Origin: Norana najaformis
Taxonomy: Eukaryota > Annelida > Clitellata > Crassiclitellata > Hormogastridae
Length of the DNA: 64,000 nt
Assembly: GCA_964023275.1 (NCBI GenBank)
Contig: OZ029921.1
Span: 10,609,306-10,673,305 of the forward strand
Direction: 5' to 3'
The notes beneath the pieces were generated by a model. That model saw only the letters and a list, made by a program, of their open reading frames with translations. It was not told the origin of the DNA and made no database searches. A program made the position numbers and the translations under genes. Of this stretch, positions 23,885 through 33,699 are shown piece by piece. Numbering within the stretch: the first letter of the stretch is position 1; each line of letters starts with the position of its first letter.

Positions 23885-24445
23885 CCTATCGTAATCGTAA
23901 TCGTAAACTCGAGATTTCTACAGCGCCCAACGAAAGCTAAGTCACGGGAACCAGCTTATTCACAGGCACTCAGTCAAAACAAAATCGATAGACAAAAGGG
24001 TTCGGTTCCAGGTGAAGATCCAGGAGTCAGGCTGGCAGACAGTCGGACGGCTACGGTGGATGGTAATTGAAACTGAAGCGAGAAGAGAGATAAGGGGAAG
24101 AGGAAGAATTAGGATAAGACTTTTATAAAAGTAATGTCTTCAGTTTTGCGTGAAAGACCAGTGCAAAAATTGCAAGAGGTGAAATGCTAGTGAGTTCCAA
24201 TGTTTGATCAGATAATTGCCGTAATTCTGGCTGGAGTTTATTCCAGAGGGATGGGGCAGCTATGGCTATGCAGCGATTTCCAAATTTTAAGAATGAGGTG
24301 ACGGGAGGGTGAAGAAGTGTTAGGACAGAAGAGGAGCGGGTTGAACGGAGTGGTTGGATTGTAACTAAATGACGAAGATAGGAGGGTTGGGAGGATTGAA
24401 GTGTATTGCAAGTAAGGGATAGGACTTTGTACTCTATTCGTTCAG
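23885..24445 (-). mobile_element. Family B CR1-like LINE, 3' part
   Basis: In minus orientation the copy encodes the LINE C terminus (SVLTLLHPPVTS, APSLWNKLQPELRQLS, LKTLLL and KSYPNSSSSPYLSSRFSFN). The 3' UTR GGAACCGAACCCTTTTG..CTGGTTCCCGTGACTTAGC..GGGCGCTGTAGAAATCTCGAG follows. It ends in (ATTACG)n, seen as AATCGTAATCGTAATCG on the plus strand near 23890. Frameshifts are present. The same end is found at 28551, 39880-40590, 50238 and 61540. Confidence 0.85.
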
Positions 24446-24459
24446 GTATTTTAAGCCTA

Positions 24460-24661
24460 TGACGTCACATCGATGAGTCATCGAGTTGCTGACTTGTTTG
24501 TGATTGATTGGTGAATTTTCCGCGCTAAGGCGCACATTTTTTGAAATAACTTCGATGAGTTATCTGGCTGTTGACTTGTTTGTATTTGGTGGATTCCGCG
24601 TGCATTTTGAATATACGTTTCTGATTGGTCGGCTTTGGCACGCGTTGTCTGACGTCAGCTG
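24460..24661. promoter_or_regulatory. Cluster of CRE, AP-1 and CCAAT-type motifs
   Basis: Within 200 bp there are two perfect CRE palindromes TGACGTCA (24460-24467 and 24650-24657) and an AP-1 site TGAGTCA (24474-24480). There are also two inverted CCAAT boxes (ATTGG at 24507-24511, and CTGATTGGTC at 24621-24630, close to the NF-Y consensus) and an E-box CAGCTG. These are direct motif matches. Whether they act as a promoter is inference, since no adjacent first exon is recognised. The segment also has a weak internal duplication (CGATGAGTCATC and CGATGAGTTATC, about 80 bp apart). Confidence 0.35.
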
Positions 24662-25135
24662 TGACCGTTGACTTAGCGATAAATCTGTAAAATGTGATCG
24701 CAAATGCATTGTAAGAGAGCATTTCACAGCGGTTGTCTGTTGTGTGCTCAGATGATATGCTGTTACAAATGTCGTTGACACTCGGGCGCGTAGAGGATTT
24801 TATGTCGATGACTCCAGTTTCTGTTTCGTTTAACTGTTCATTTATTTAATTATACAAACAAAAAACAAAGTCTTTTCTTGGAAAAACTACGCTACAAATC
24901 TGGCGAATCAAAAGATTCGAAGCCCGATCGACAACTTTGGAAGGTCATCCACATAAAAGCGCCCCCTACGTTAGCCTAAACGATGTCACAATCATTATGA
25001 ACTAAACCTTTGTCATTAAGCAAACATTTGCTGAGATAACTAGAGGAGTTAACTCTGGCGGTCTGCGCACACGCGAAGAGCCCAACCGATGGAGTCCTAT
25101 CCAGAGTTAACAGTTGACACAAAGCTCAGAGTTTC
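24662..25135. other. No recognised feature
   Basis: I see no recognisable coding or repeat signal here. Confidence 0.3.
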
Positions 25136-25640
25136 TGGATGAAGTTACGTCGAAGATTATGAACGCCAATGGGCGATGCTGTCAGCAGTACACAATAACA
25201 CCACCGTCCAGCAGTTCCTAGTAGACGGCAGAAATCTCTCGATCAAGACAGAAGGTCGCAGGACATACATCGCAGTCATTGATGGTCGACGCCATATTGA
25301 AGACAATTCTCACCCTTCCATCACCAAATGCAAGATTTCCCGGTCACAGATTGCCTAAATAGATCTGTAGGTCTGAGGCCCGATTGTCCGGTTAAGAACC
25401 CATTCACCTCTTGCCAAGTGAATTGGCCTAATTTAGGCGAGGCAGCGATGACATGCGACCGAATAACGTCGGAAAACATACTATGTTGTACGCAGAATTA
25501 AAGTTAAATCTGAAAAGCCAACTCGGTAACAGTAGTAGTCCGAACATATTAGAATTATCGGCAAATTTCACGTTAAGACGAAAAATTTGCCGAAATGACA
25601 AGGTCGCGGCAAACGTGGCAACAGGAATGCAGACTTGCGG
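25136..25640 (+). repeat. Repeat C, copy 1 (dispersed, unclassified)
   Basis: This stretch is collinear with 53090-53560. Shared blocks include GGGCGATGCTGTC/GGGCGATGTTGTC, ACCACCGT.CAGCAG, CCTTCCATCACCAA, ATAGATCTGTAGGTCTGAG, CATTCACC, AATTGG.C.AATTTAGGCGAG and ACTCGGTA.CAGTAGTAG. I cannot assign it to a known element class. Strand is arbitrary. Confidence 0.7.
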
Positions 25641-26433
25641 CCATGTTGCTGCAAGTTTGACGATTCAATTCAGTTCAGTTAAATTAATGTAAATTAACTG
25701 AACTTTTTACAGTGCGTTCTAAGAACCTCTCGTAGAAATTCCTTACTGACCTAAAAGGATGTCAAAACCCATATAAAACAACAAGGTAATCTGAGGTGGA
25801 AGAGACGGCATCAGAACATCCACCAGGTCACAAGGTCTATGCAGGACACGCGTCATTCATTAGTCGCAGAATCTGTCTGTAATGGACGGTCGATGCCACT
25901 CCACAGAAGACCCTGACCTGGCTCACCGAATCTGAAATTTCCCAATTGCAGATTAAAGCTCGACTTACTTCTGCAGGGAATTGTTGCCATCCAAAATACG
26001 TGTTTGGCAAGGTCAGGGCCTGAATCGGAATCGTCTGCATAGACCTGACCTCGAAACTATGAGCAAGAATTTGGAATCAGATCTGAAGATTGGACTTAAT
26101 CTGATTTCTCTATCACAACCAAGACCTCAAAATCATACCACTAGTTAACTAGAACGCTGAAAGCACTTATGAATTTGTATGTATTATGAACTGGACCTAT
26201 ATGAGCCGTGCATATTAGTTATCAGCTGTGACGTTGCACCAATATTAGGCCTACAGTATTAAACCATTTCCTTAATGCAGCCATTATGCATACTGTTGAG
26301 ATATTAACAATTTACAAAATAGAATCCTGAAATTCATTTGAACCAAAGCAGTAAAGAAATGGCATATATGAAAACAAGCAAGTCAGTAAGTCAGTCAGGC
26401 GATCGTGGAGATAATATTTCCGAGTGAGGTAGC
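25641..26433. other. 3' flank of the PRDM gene
   Basis: This is downstream of the stop codon on the minus strand and must contain the 3' untranslated region if the last exon is not spliced further. I do not see a minus-strand AATAAA close to the stop. TAGGCCTA lies at 26246-26253. Confidence 0.4.
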
Positions 26434-27767
26434 TTAAGTATGTGACGTCATATGTCGTGTGAGGTGATGTCTCTCGCGGAAGGATTCACCGCAGACGTCG
26501 CATTTGAGCTTATCGTCCTTTTTCTTCTTGACGGGATCGAATTCTCGTTTGTGGTGAGATCTCATGTGGTAGACGAGGTCCGACGTCATGCGGAAACTTG
26601 TGTTGCACTTGGCGCACCAGTTCTGCGTTAAGTTGAGCGCAGCGAACGTCGAAGGAATTGGACCAGATCCGACGTGAAGCATTTTGTCGACCATCGGATT
26701 CGGACTGCGATAGAAGAACGGAAGTCCAAATCGTCCTGGATCCGCTGCAGCAATGTAGGATGACAGCTTCAGAGCCTTTGTGTTGTTATTATTGTTGTTG
26801 TTGTTGTTATTGTTGTTTATGTATTGGAGTCCAGTGATGGCCGCTGCATTGGCAGCTGCGGCGGCAGCTGCGGCGGCTGCGGCGTAGTAGGGCGCATTCT
26901 CATTGGCAACGAGGGCTGCTGCTGGACCCGGAGGCAAGCGATGGATGCCATCAGGAGCAGCAGCAGCAGCGGCGGCGGCGGCGGCTGCGGCGGGGGGCAA
27001 CGGAAGCCTTGGGAACTGAGGAAAGACGAGCATCCCGCCAGCGGCGGCCATCATTGCGCTGGCACTCGACACACTTCCGGTGACGTTCTTGTCCATCAGA
27101 GAGGCCATGTTAAGAGCCGTTGTAGGAGTTAATACAGATGACGTCATTGTGACGTAACGTGGCAATGCAGACGGCATCTTCGAACCCGTCGAAGAAGCCA
27201 GTTTATCCACTCTTTGGAATGCGCTTTTCGTTCGATCTTCATAGACTTCAGACGGTCTTTCAAAACGTGAACGGGGTTCGGGGTCAAAGGACGAACTGGC
27301 CGGCGACCCATTTGGCGAAGGAGAAGACAACAGAACGGAAGACGATGTTGAACGCTTCGGAGATAAGTCGCTGAGATCTTCGGAACTGTCCGGCTTTCGC
27401 TTGACGAGTCGCAAGGCAGACGGGTATCGACTTCCTAGAGGACTACGGGACGACGATGGAGATGTAGCTGCCGGAGAAAACCGACCGCCAGGCGGCGACA
27501 GGCATCTCGCTTCAGACGACGGCCAGTTGCTGTCGAATGCCGTCGTCAAGCTGAGAGGCGTTGGCAGGTTGCCAGTTGGCAGGTTGCCAGCTGGCAGGTT
27601 GCCTGCTGGCTCCGAGGTTGCCTCAGCTGTTGTTCGACTATGCGGGTGCATAGCAGACAACTGGGGCGGCTGTTGTTGTTTGAACTTGCATCGAAATCGC
27701 ATATGGGCGCGAAGACAGTTCGGGAAAAGGAATGTCTCTCTGCATCGGGGACAGTAGAATGTATTGT
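26434..27767 (-). CDS. PRDM8: PRDM8-like zinc-finger transcription factor, terminal coding exon
   Basis: This exon supplies about 444 codons. Its first residues form a C2HC finger (C-X2-C-X12-H-X4-C; FYCPRCRETF then LRAHMRFRC). A long low-complexity middle follows, with a NLPAG/NLPTG repeat, two poly-Ala runs, and a poly-Asn run. The C terminus has two C2H2 fingers, WCAKCNTSFRMTSDLVYH and KCDVCGESFRERHHLTRH, with the stop three residues after the last His. Those C-terminal fingers and the abrupt end match vertebrate PRDM8, a nuclear repressor acting in neural development. DRTKSAF in the middle resembles ERKSAF of PRDM8. The upstream boundary is an acceptor (TCTGGTTTTAG) at 27768, phase 1. TAA is at 26434-26436. 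PRDM13 is the nearest alternative, but it ends differently. Confidence 0.9.
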
Positions 27768-27959
27768 CTAAAACCAGATAACATCTTTCGTTAGTCTACA
27801 TCCGCACATCTGAAAAAACCCGTATATTGTACAAATTTCTGACGATGAATTCGTTAGAAATTTTGTTTAGGAATTTCCGTAGCTCTATTATCACAGACCT
27901 GATTTTTTGCCCAAGGTATGCAGTACTCGGTGGCCTTTGGAATGTTTCCAGAATGATGG

Positions 27960-28135
27960 GGAAAAGACAGACACACAGACAGACAGACACACACACACAG
28001 AGAGACAGAGAGACAGACACACAGACAGACAGGCACACAGACACACAGAACAGATACAGAGACACACAGACACACAAACAGACACACATAGACACACCGA
28101 CAGACAGATAGGCAGACAGACAGGCAGACAGGCAG
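27960..28135. repeat. CACAGA/GACA microsatellite in PRDM8 intron 2
   Basis: ACACACAGA, GACAGACA and AGGCAGAC units over about 170 bp. The cysteine- and serine-rich minus-strand frames here are artefacts. Confidence 0.95.
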
Positions 28136-28316
28136 AACAGCATGTACTGAACTACGTACTTATGCACATAAATACGTACTTGTTTCCTGTTTCAGTGCTA
28201 CCTAAATTTCTTTTCTTCTTCTTTTCCCTCTTCTTCGTCTTTTTATTATTATTTTTACCCGAGATAAGTGTAATCTCTTAGGAACAAAAAAGTTATGCTC
28301 GGAGCTGTTGAAGGTT

Positions 28317-28330
28317 ATTATTATTATTGA

Positions 28331-28397
<67 letters not shown>
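28317..28397. repeat. (ATT)n microsatellite in PRDM8 intron 2
   Basis: About 80 bp of nearly pure ATT. It lies about 150 bp from the family B LINE 3' end but is not its hexamer tail. Confidence 0.96.
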
Positions 28398-28398
<1 letters not shown>

Positions 28399-28550
28399 CG
28401 GAGCTACGTGGCGTATAATATGAGAACAAAGAGTTACAAAAGTAGGACATTCCTCTGAAAAGATGTGGTCCCGTTGGGTCAGTGCCTATTATTCCAACAG
28501 CATGCAGTATGGACATAGTCTAGCATTTAATTATATGTATGTCTGTATGT

Positions 28551-29010
28551 ATGTAATCGTAATCGTAATCTCGAGATTTCTATAACGCCCAGCGAAAGCT
28601 AAGTCGCGGGAACCAGCTTATTCACAGGCGCTCAGTCAAAACAAAATCACTAGGCAAAAGGGTTCGGTTCCAGGTCAAGATCCAGGAGTCAGACAGTCAG
28701 ACAGTCGGACGGCTACGGTGGATGATGTTTGAAACTGAAGCGAGAAGAGAGATAAGGGGAAGAGGAAGAATCAGGATAAGATTTTTGGAAAAGAAGTGTT
28801 TTCAGTCTTGAATGAAAGACCTGCGCAGAAACTGAAAGAGATGAAGTGTTGGTGAGTTCGTATGATTGACCAGACAACTGTCGCAATTCTGGCTGGAGTT
28901 TATTCCAGAGGGGTGGGGCAGCTATGGCTATGGAGTGATTTCCAAATTTTAAGGATGAGGTGACGGGAGGGCGAAGAAGTGTTAGGACAGATGAGGAGAT
29001 GATGCATGCA
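28551..29010 (-). mobile_element. Family B CR1-like LINE in PRDM8 intron 2
   Basis: The minus strand has an open C-terminal frame of about 95 codons: SSVLTLLRPPVTSSLKFGN, IAIAAPPLWNKLQPELRQLS, VFHSRLKTLLFQKSYPDSSS. The family B 3' UTR and a TAATCGTAATCGTAATC tail at about 28552-28570 follow. It is 5'-truncated with one continuous frame in the part that remains, so it is younger than the 23885 copy. Confidence 0.85.
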
Positions 29011-29470
29011 TGTAGGTAGGTATGTGTATATATGCATGCTAATTTATACACATATAGGTAAAATATTCATTTGACGAGATTTATTGCAATGGATTCCATT
29101 GAAATCAATTTGAATTTCGAATTGCATGTCCACTGTAATTATAATTTTAATCACAGATTCATTTAGCGCTTCTTCGTGACAGAATCATCATCCCAATGTT
29201 ATGAAGCGTCGACCATTCACAAAAGCTAACAAGACCGAACTCGTTTACGCATTGTGACTATTCGAAGGCCAAGAATGATTTCCGTTGAAGAAAAATCTGA
29301 TTGATGTTACACGCGTGTAGGCCTATCGACTTTATGCATCGGACAGCTTGGATTCAACGGCCTATCAAGTAGTGAATCGCCAAAAAATCTGGTTAATTCT
29401 GTGTATGTCTGCCTGATTCGATAGGATATGAACAAATTCGGAGATCATTCGTTGATGCCAGAGCAACAGC
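29011..29470. other. PRDM8 intron 2, unrecognised part
   Basis: I see nothing beyond TAGGCCTA at 29318-29325. Confidence 0.35.
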
Positions 29471-29585
29471 AGCGACCACTCAAGCACTGGTTGAGTCGAA
29501 CGCATGTGGCGTCCGCCGAGCTCTTATGCGTCGAAATACACCTTGCGGAGAGTGACGAGTATAGCACAAAGTAACGAATACTTGC

Positions 29586-29814
29586 CCTTCTGGTACTCTT
29601 CTTTTAATTCGGGCAATCCGAGATGAGTTGCAAATTTGGGACTGTACCATATTAACAACTCGCTGTTCTCTGGTACGTTTCGCGTAATGCGGAAATACAG
29701 CTGCCCATCTTGGAGGAAAGCTTCCATGTTTTGCTCCCGAGAGTCCCTGGCTGCTTGTACATAGGGAACCCATTCAGACAAGCGATGGCCCTGGCTGTGT
29801 TCTTTGACGTCCAA
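29586..29814 (-). CDS. PRDM8: PRDM8-like PR/SET-domain exon
   Basis: This 229-bp exon encodes the C-terminal two thirds of the PR domain. Key stretches are LSEWVPYVQAARDSREQNME, AFLQDGQLYFRITRNVP, ENSELLIWYSPKFATHLGLP and ELKEEYQK. The motifs EQN.EA and ELL.WY are diagnostic for PRDM proteins, whose PR domain is a SET-related fold. Human PRDM8 has EEQNLEAY, NGQLFYR and EELLVWYGKEL at the same spacing. The acceptor is TTGATTTGCAG, phase 0. The donor is the GC donor at 29585, phase 1. The open frame continues past the donor only into intron. Confidence 0.85.
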
Positions 29815-30865
29815 CTGCAAATCAACAATAACACTAGGTTAAACACTACTCTAGTGTTTGCAGGCTCCGAAACTAAAACGTCCATTATGTGTTTCATCTG
29901 AACTGTAAGTTTACAGTGACTCCATCCAGTTCAGTGAGGATTGTAATAAAACAAACGAACAAAATGATAGTGTTAGCACTTCTGTTCTCGTCAACACTAG
30001 GTGTCAAATTGTGATGTGTTTTGCTTTAATCATTTAATAATTGCCTACGACTTCAGATTTTTCTATAAACTTTTCTAATAAAGGCAGCTTCCAATTGGAA
30101 ACTAAGGTGAAAGTACTAAAGACGTGCATCTTCAGCGGAGTGCTCTACGGATGCGAGTCCTGGGTGGTAACAAAGGATATAGAGCAAAGGATGCTGTCTT
30201 TCGAAAGAAAGTGCTATCGAAAGATTTTGGGAATAGGCTGGACACAAAAGGTCACAAACACAGAGCTATACAAACGAATACGCCCTAAGGAAACCATCAT
30301 GCAGAACCTGATCAAGAGAAAGCTGAAACTTTTTGGACATATCTGCAGAATGAAGGATGATCGGAAAATAAAAACACTAATGTTTGGCAGGATGGAGGGG
30401 ACAAATCGAAGAGGAAGGCCACACAGGGAATGGCTGGATGACATCATCGGGTGGGGAGGAGCATCACTCCAAGAGCTGAGTCACACGGCAATGGACAGGG
30501 AGCGATGGAAGAACTTGGTGAAGACGGCAGCGGACACCTACGGGCGCTGAGCCCATGGTTCTTGATGATGATGAATAAAGGCAGCATAGTCAAAATGATT
30601 AGTTAGCGTAGTTAGTAGGATATTTGCAAACAGTTCTATGTTCTGTGGCAGCTTGGCGATACGACACTTGTATATGCAGAAAGCGAGGCAGTGCTCAGCG
30701 AGGCTGATATTTGGGTCGGTGACCGTCTGTGGAATATGATGCCATTTGATGTCCACTCAGCCGCCCAACCTCTCGTGGTCGGTAAATGAGTAGGTTTAGG
30801 TCTACAAACGCAAGTTAGGATGCTAAAAATGCCTTGTCGTCGAATTATTATTGTATTGTTTGTAC
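29815..30865 (-). other. PRDM8 intron 1
   Basis: The intron runs between donor GCTGAG/GTACAA and acceptor TTTGCAG, both phase 0, about 1.05 kb. It contains an RTE-like LINE fragment in the opposite orientation to the gene. Confidence 0.5.
30060..30550 (+). mobile_element. RTE-like LINE ORF2 C-terminal fragment in PRDM8 intron 1
   Basis: The plus-strand frame is open and intact to its stop. It reads KVLKTCIFSGVLYGCESWVV, RMLSFERKCYRKILGIGW and KVTNTELYKRI, then KLKLFGHICRMKDDRKIKT, GRMEGTNRRGRPHREWLDDI and MDRERWKNLVKTAADTYGR. This is the complete post-RT region of an RTE-like LINE protein. The sequence GATGATGATGAATAA follows the stop and may be the element's tail. The intact frame suggests a relatively recent, 5'-truncated insertion. 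Confidence 0.85.
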
Positions 30866-31000
30866 CTCAGCCGACAGACCCTTCGACATCGGGACCACGT
30901 TTCTGAATTGTTTTCCTAAAGGTACGTATACAAGTGTATTTATTACCTTTACGTTTAAACTTTCCGTACTTAGGTCATAGAAATCGCAGAACAATTTCTG
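30866..31000 (-). CDS. PRDM8: Candidate PRDM8-like exon, start of PR domain
   Basis: This 135-bp open segment is bounded by an acceptor (GCCATTTCAG) at 31001 and a good donor (GCTGAG/GTACAA) at 30865. Both are phase 0, which agrees with the next exon. It encodes NTLVYVPLGKQFRNVVPMSK and GLSAE. Joined to the next exon's LDVKEHSQ, it resembles the PR-domain opening (IP.G..FGP..., then GELV.ES..PLEWI in PRDM13). The similarity is modest, so this exon rests mainly on splice phase and position. The initiator ATG and any earlier exons are not identified. Confidence 0.45.
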
Positions 31001-31555
31001 CTGAAATGGCGGCCCTTTTAACCCGTCAAACTTTTGAACCAAATTCGAATCAGGTTGCACTGCTGCATTCTAAAACGAGTTGCGACAGCTCTTCTGAAAA
31101 ACGCCTTTCATGTTTCAGCCTCTAATGTCAGGCGATCAATCATTTATTTAGCTGTATGCAAAGACCTACGTACGTACCTTGACAGTATGTATGTCTGGCA
31201 AAGTGTCGCATGTTCTGTGGCCAATCAACACAGCTGGATCAGCCAGAGTTAGAGTTGTAGAAATCGGGCCAAAAACGGTTCCATCCGATAAACTGCCGGT
31301 TGTTATGACTCCCATCGCGTTCTTAATCTACAAAAATCGTCAATGCATTGTGTTCGTGTATCTGTTAAGGGTTACATTGGATGTACATTAGCGTACACTC
31401 GTTGAAGGAACTTGGCTTCAGCCAGCAAAATAATTTAGGCGCTAATCTTACGATGCTTCGAGTCCTCCACACAATTCCTTAAATTTGCAACGACCCGGGA
31501 AGCCATAAATAACGAAGGGCACTTGACTACAAAACCATTAACTCCACTCCGTAAC
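31001..31555. other. No recognised feature upstream of the candidate PR exon
   Basis: This region may hold 5' exons or the promoter of the PRDM gene, but I cannot identify either. Confidence 0.3.
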
Positions 31556-31559
31556 TTTA

Positions 31560-31614
31560 ATCTACGTCGCCTAGTTTGACTGATAGTCCACCAGTCAAAC
31601 TAGGCGACGTAGAT
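31560..31614. repeat. Perfect inverted repeat (23-bp arms, 9-nt loop)
   Basis: Arm 31560-31582 is ATCTACGTCGCCTAGTTTG plus ACTG. Arm 31592-31614 is its exact reverse complement. The loop is ATAGTCCAC. It would form a very stable hairpin in single-stranded DNA or RNA. It lies at the edge of the Ty3/gypsy-like fossil. Its origin is not clear. Confidence 0.97.
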
Positions 31615-31639
31615 CAGTTCAGCTTAGCACCTGTCTCAG

Positions 31640-32340
31640 CAGCACCCAGATTGTAAAAGATCAACGTATACCATCGTCTGGGATTTTCAAGTTTCCCTCT
31701 GTTTCAAAAATTGATTCCACCTCTCTACTAAAACATACGCTTCTGGGCGACCCGGTCTATTGCACCCCAACAATTCTATAAATTTCTCGTGTTAGACTGG
31801 CCGTGACATTTGTGCTTTGGTCACTTGTAATGACCGTTGGTACACCAAAGTTCACAAATAACTTCAACAATGCATTACAGATGGCTTTGGCCGTTCACTT
31901 CTTAAGTATGAAATTGTTGGAACAGCGTTTCTCTTGTCAAAACATTAGAGAAATATCGGGCACTGACCACAATCGCTTGAGGTAATGACCTCAATTCCTC
32001 AGTTGTTTCCGGCTGTGACAAGATTTTCTTTACTACCCATATGTTCAACAACTACACGCAACAAAGATAAGCAAATACCAGTATTCATCAAATTCGAATC
32101 CTGTTCTACCTCCATATTACACAATCTCACATTCCGTTTGACCGATTTTGCTGGAACTGGCTTTCCCGTCGCACACTCGATGTTTACCTTCTCTACCTCT
32201 TCCAGTTTCATATTTTGCACCAGTTCTTCGTTAACTACAGGGATTTCAGTACCGGAATCCTCTAGTACTTGAACCTTTCTCGTTCTCCTGCCGGCTGACT
32301 TGCAATTTCCCCTCTAATATGTTCCAAGTTGGCTCTTTCC
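31640..32340 (-). mobile_element. Ty3/gypsy-like LTR retrotransposon fossil
   Basis: In minus orientation there is a retropepsin-like part with the DSG active-site motif (near 32,270) and, further along, an integrase-core-like part (near 31,650-31,870). The pair and their order point to an LTR element polyprotein, most like Ty3/gypsy. No long terminal repeats are recognised. It is broken, with more than five breaks, and looks old. Confidence 0.55.
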
Positions 32341-33690
32341 AGCTTGACTTTGAATTCCCCACTTAATTCGTTTATTTGACTCTCCACCAATTATCGGTAA
32401 GCGAACCGGTTTCTTCTTGCACAGAGTTCCAGTTTGAAAAACATGCGCTGTGTGTTTCTATAGCGTTGTACCCCTTAAGGTCTGTGTCTTTTGAATAATT
32501 CACTTCTTCAACATTGTATCTGTCTTGCTTACGTCTCATGTCTTCATCGGATGGTGAACGTGGGTCTCTGTAGCTCTTTTAGAGTCACTAGGCCCGTTAG
32601 GGCTCTCTTCTAAAGTCGACTTGTTCTCTGCTAAGCTCCTGATCACAGCAATAAGAAATATATAATATGGTCGATGAAATAAATGACGCAATCAGTGCCG
32701 TAAACCACTCGAGCTGTCTTTCCTTCGAGCTCTCAGTCCGTCGATCCCTTCCTTTAGACACCAGCCGATCTGTGCATAATATGCAGTGTCAGTAGGCCAC
32801 ACGCACAGACAGAGGGACAGACGGAAGGACGGACACACGGACACCAGAGACCGGTATCCGAGCGTCGTGCAGGTAAATGCCACACGACAGGCAGGCAGAA
32901 GCAAGGCAGGCAGAGACATTTGAGGATGGAGATAATTCGACGAAATAAATCTGAATTTATCTGAAATCCGAAATCCGTGTCTGACGAGCACAGAGAAGCA
33001 TGCTAAATCTGCTTGTGAATGGGATGAATTGCACAGAGGACTTGAGGAGGAGGAGAAGGAGGAGGAGGAGGAAGAGGAGAGGGAGGAGGAGGAGAAATAG
33101 GGTCATCTCTTCTGCTGCTGACCAATTGCAGCTGTCGAAAGGGCTTCGCTGACTGCAGAGTGCGGGGAGTAGGAGAAGGGGAACGAGCGACTCACATGGG
33201 TGGGGTGTGTTTGGGAGATCTGGTGCTACAGATGTCTTGCTATATTGATATTTATGGTTGCTGCGTATCTCCTTCCTTATACTCCTTATAGCCTCAGAGG
33301 CAGATCTTCATGGAGTGAAGATGCACTGACCAATGGAACGGATCTGGTTGGGGTCTAACCCCGACGAATGACCCGACATCTATCGATGACCAGCGACCAA
33401 TTAGAAGACCTGCTCTGCAGCTGATACTCGAGACACGTGACCTCATACTTCCGGGCGACGACATTCGACGTCATGCTGTCGTTCAACGGCTGGATGCTGA
33501 TGCAGACCAAAGCATGTTGACCTCAAGATGTTCATCTGTGAAACAGACAGCCTGCTCTGCATCGTCTTCACTACGCCAGACAGGACGCACATTCGGCGCC
33601 CTCGTTGTTGGCGCATCATCATTTGGCCTTGTAAGCGTCAGTTGGCCTAAGAGAACCCGTTGCAAGGGACAATCATTGTCCTCATATGTG
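32341..33690. other. Unrecognised DNA with a GGA-rich run
   Basis: A GGA/GAG-rich segment lies at about 33044-33100, and GGAC/CAGA tetranucleotides near 32805-32920. No recognisable gene. The 127-codon plus-strand frame at 33514-33897 runs into the start of the next LINE. Confidence 0.4.
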
Positions 33691-33699
33691 TCAACTGGT

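Larger units (their letters stand above)
27768..29585 (-). other. PRDM8 intron 2, probable GC-AG intron
   Basis: The donor reads AAGG/GCAAGTATT, giving an exon end at 29586. Apart from C at position 2 it fits the donor consensus through GCAAGT. The acceptor is TCTGGTTTTAG. Both sides are phase 1, and the join restores an Asp codon and a short linker to the first finger. A GT-AG alternative exists: donor CGCAAG/GTGTAT near 29535 with acceptor GGATGTAG near 27796, both phase 0. It would add a hydrophobic SLLCAILVTL stretch unlike family members and uses a purine-rich acceptor, so I prefer GC-AG. The intron holds two microsatellites and a family B LINE in the same orientation as the gene. Confidence 0.6.

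Noticed and set aside
26824-27132. 102-codon Gly/Ser-rich plus-strand frame
   Set aside because: It is the complement of the poly-Ala region of the PRDM8-like exon, not an independent gene.
27401-27757. 118-codon plus-strand frame
   Set aside because: It is antisense to the PRDM8-like coding exon, with Gly/Arg-rich text produced by the opposite strand's composition.
30625-30756. Possible alternative PR-domain exon (text ISLAEHCLAFCIYK on the minus strand)
   Set aside because: It has some likeness to PR-domain text, but there is no donor in the phase needed by the next exon and the acceptor is poor. The segment at 30866-31000 fits better.
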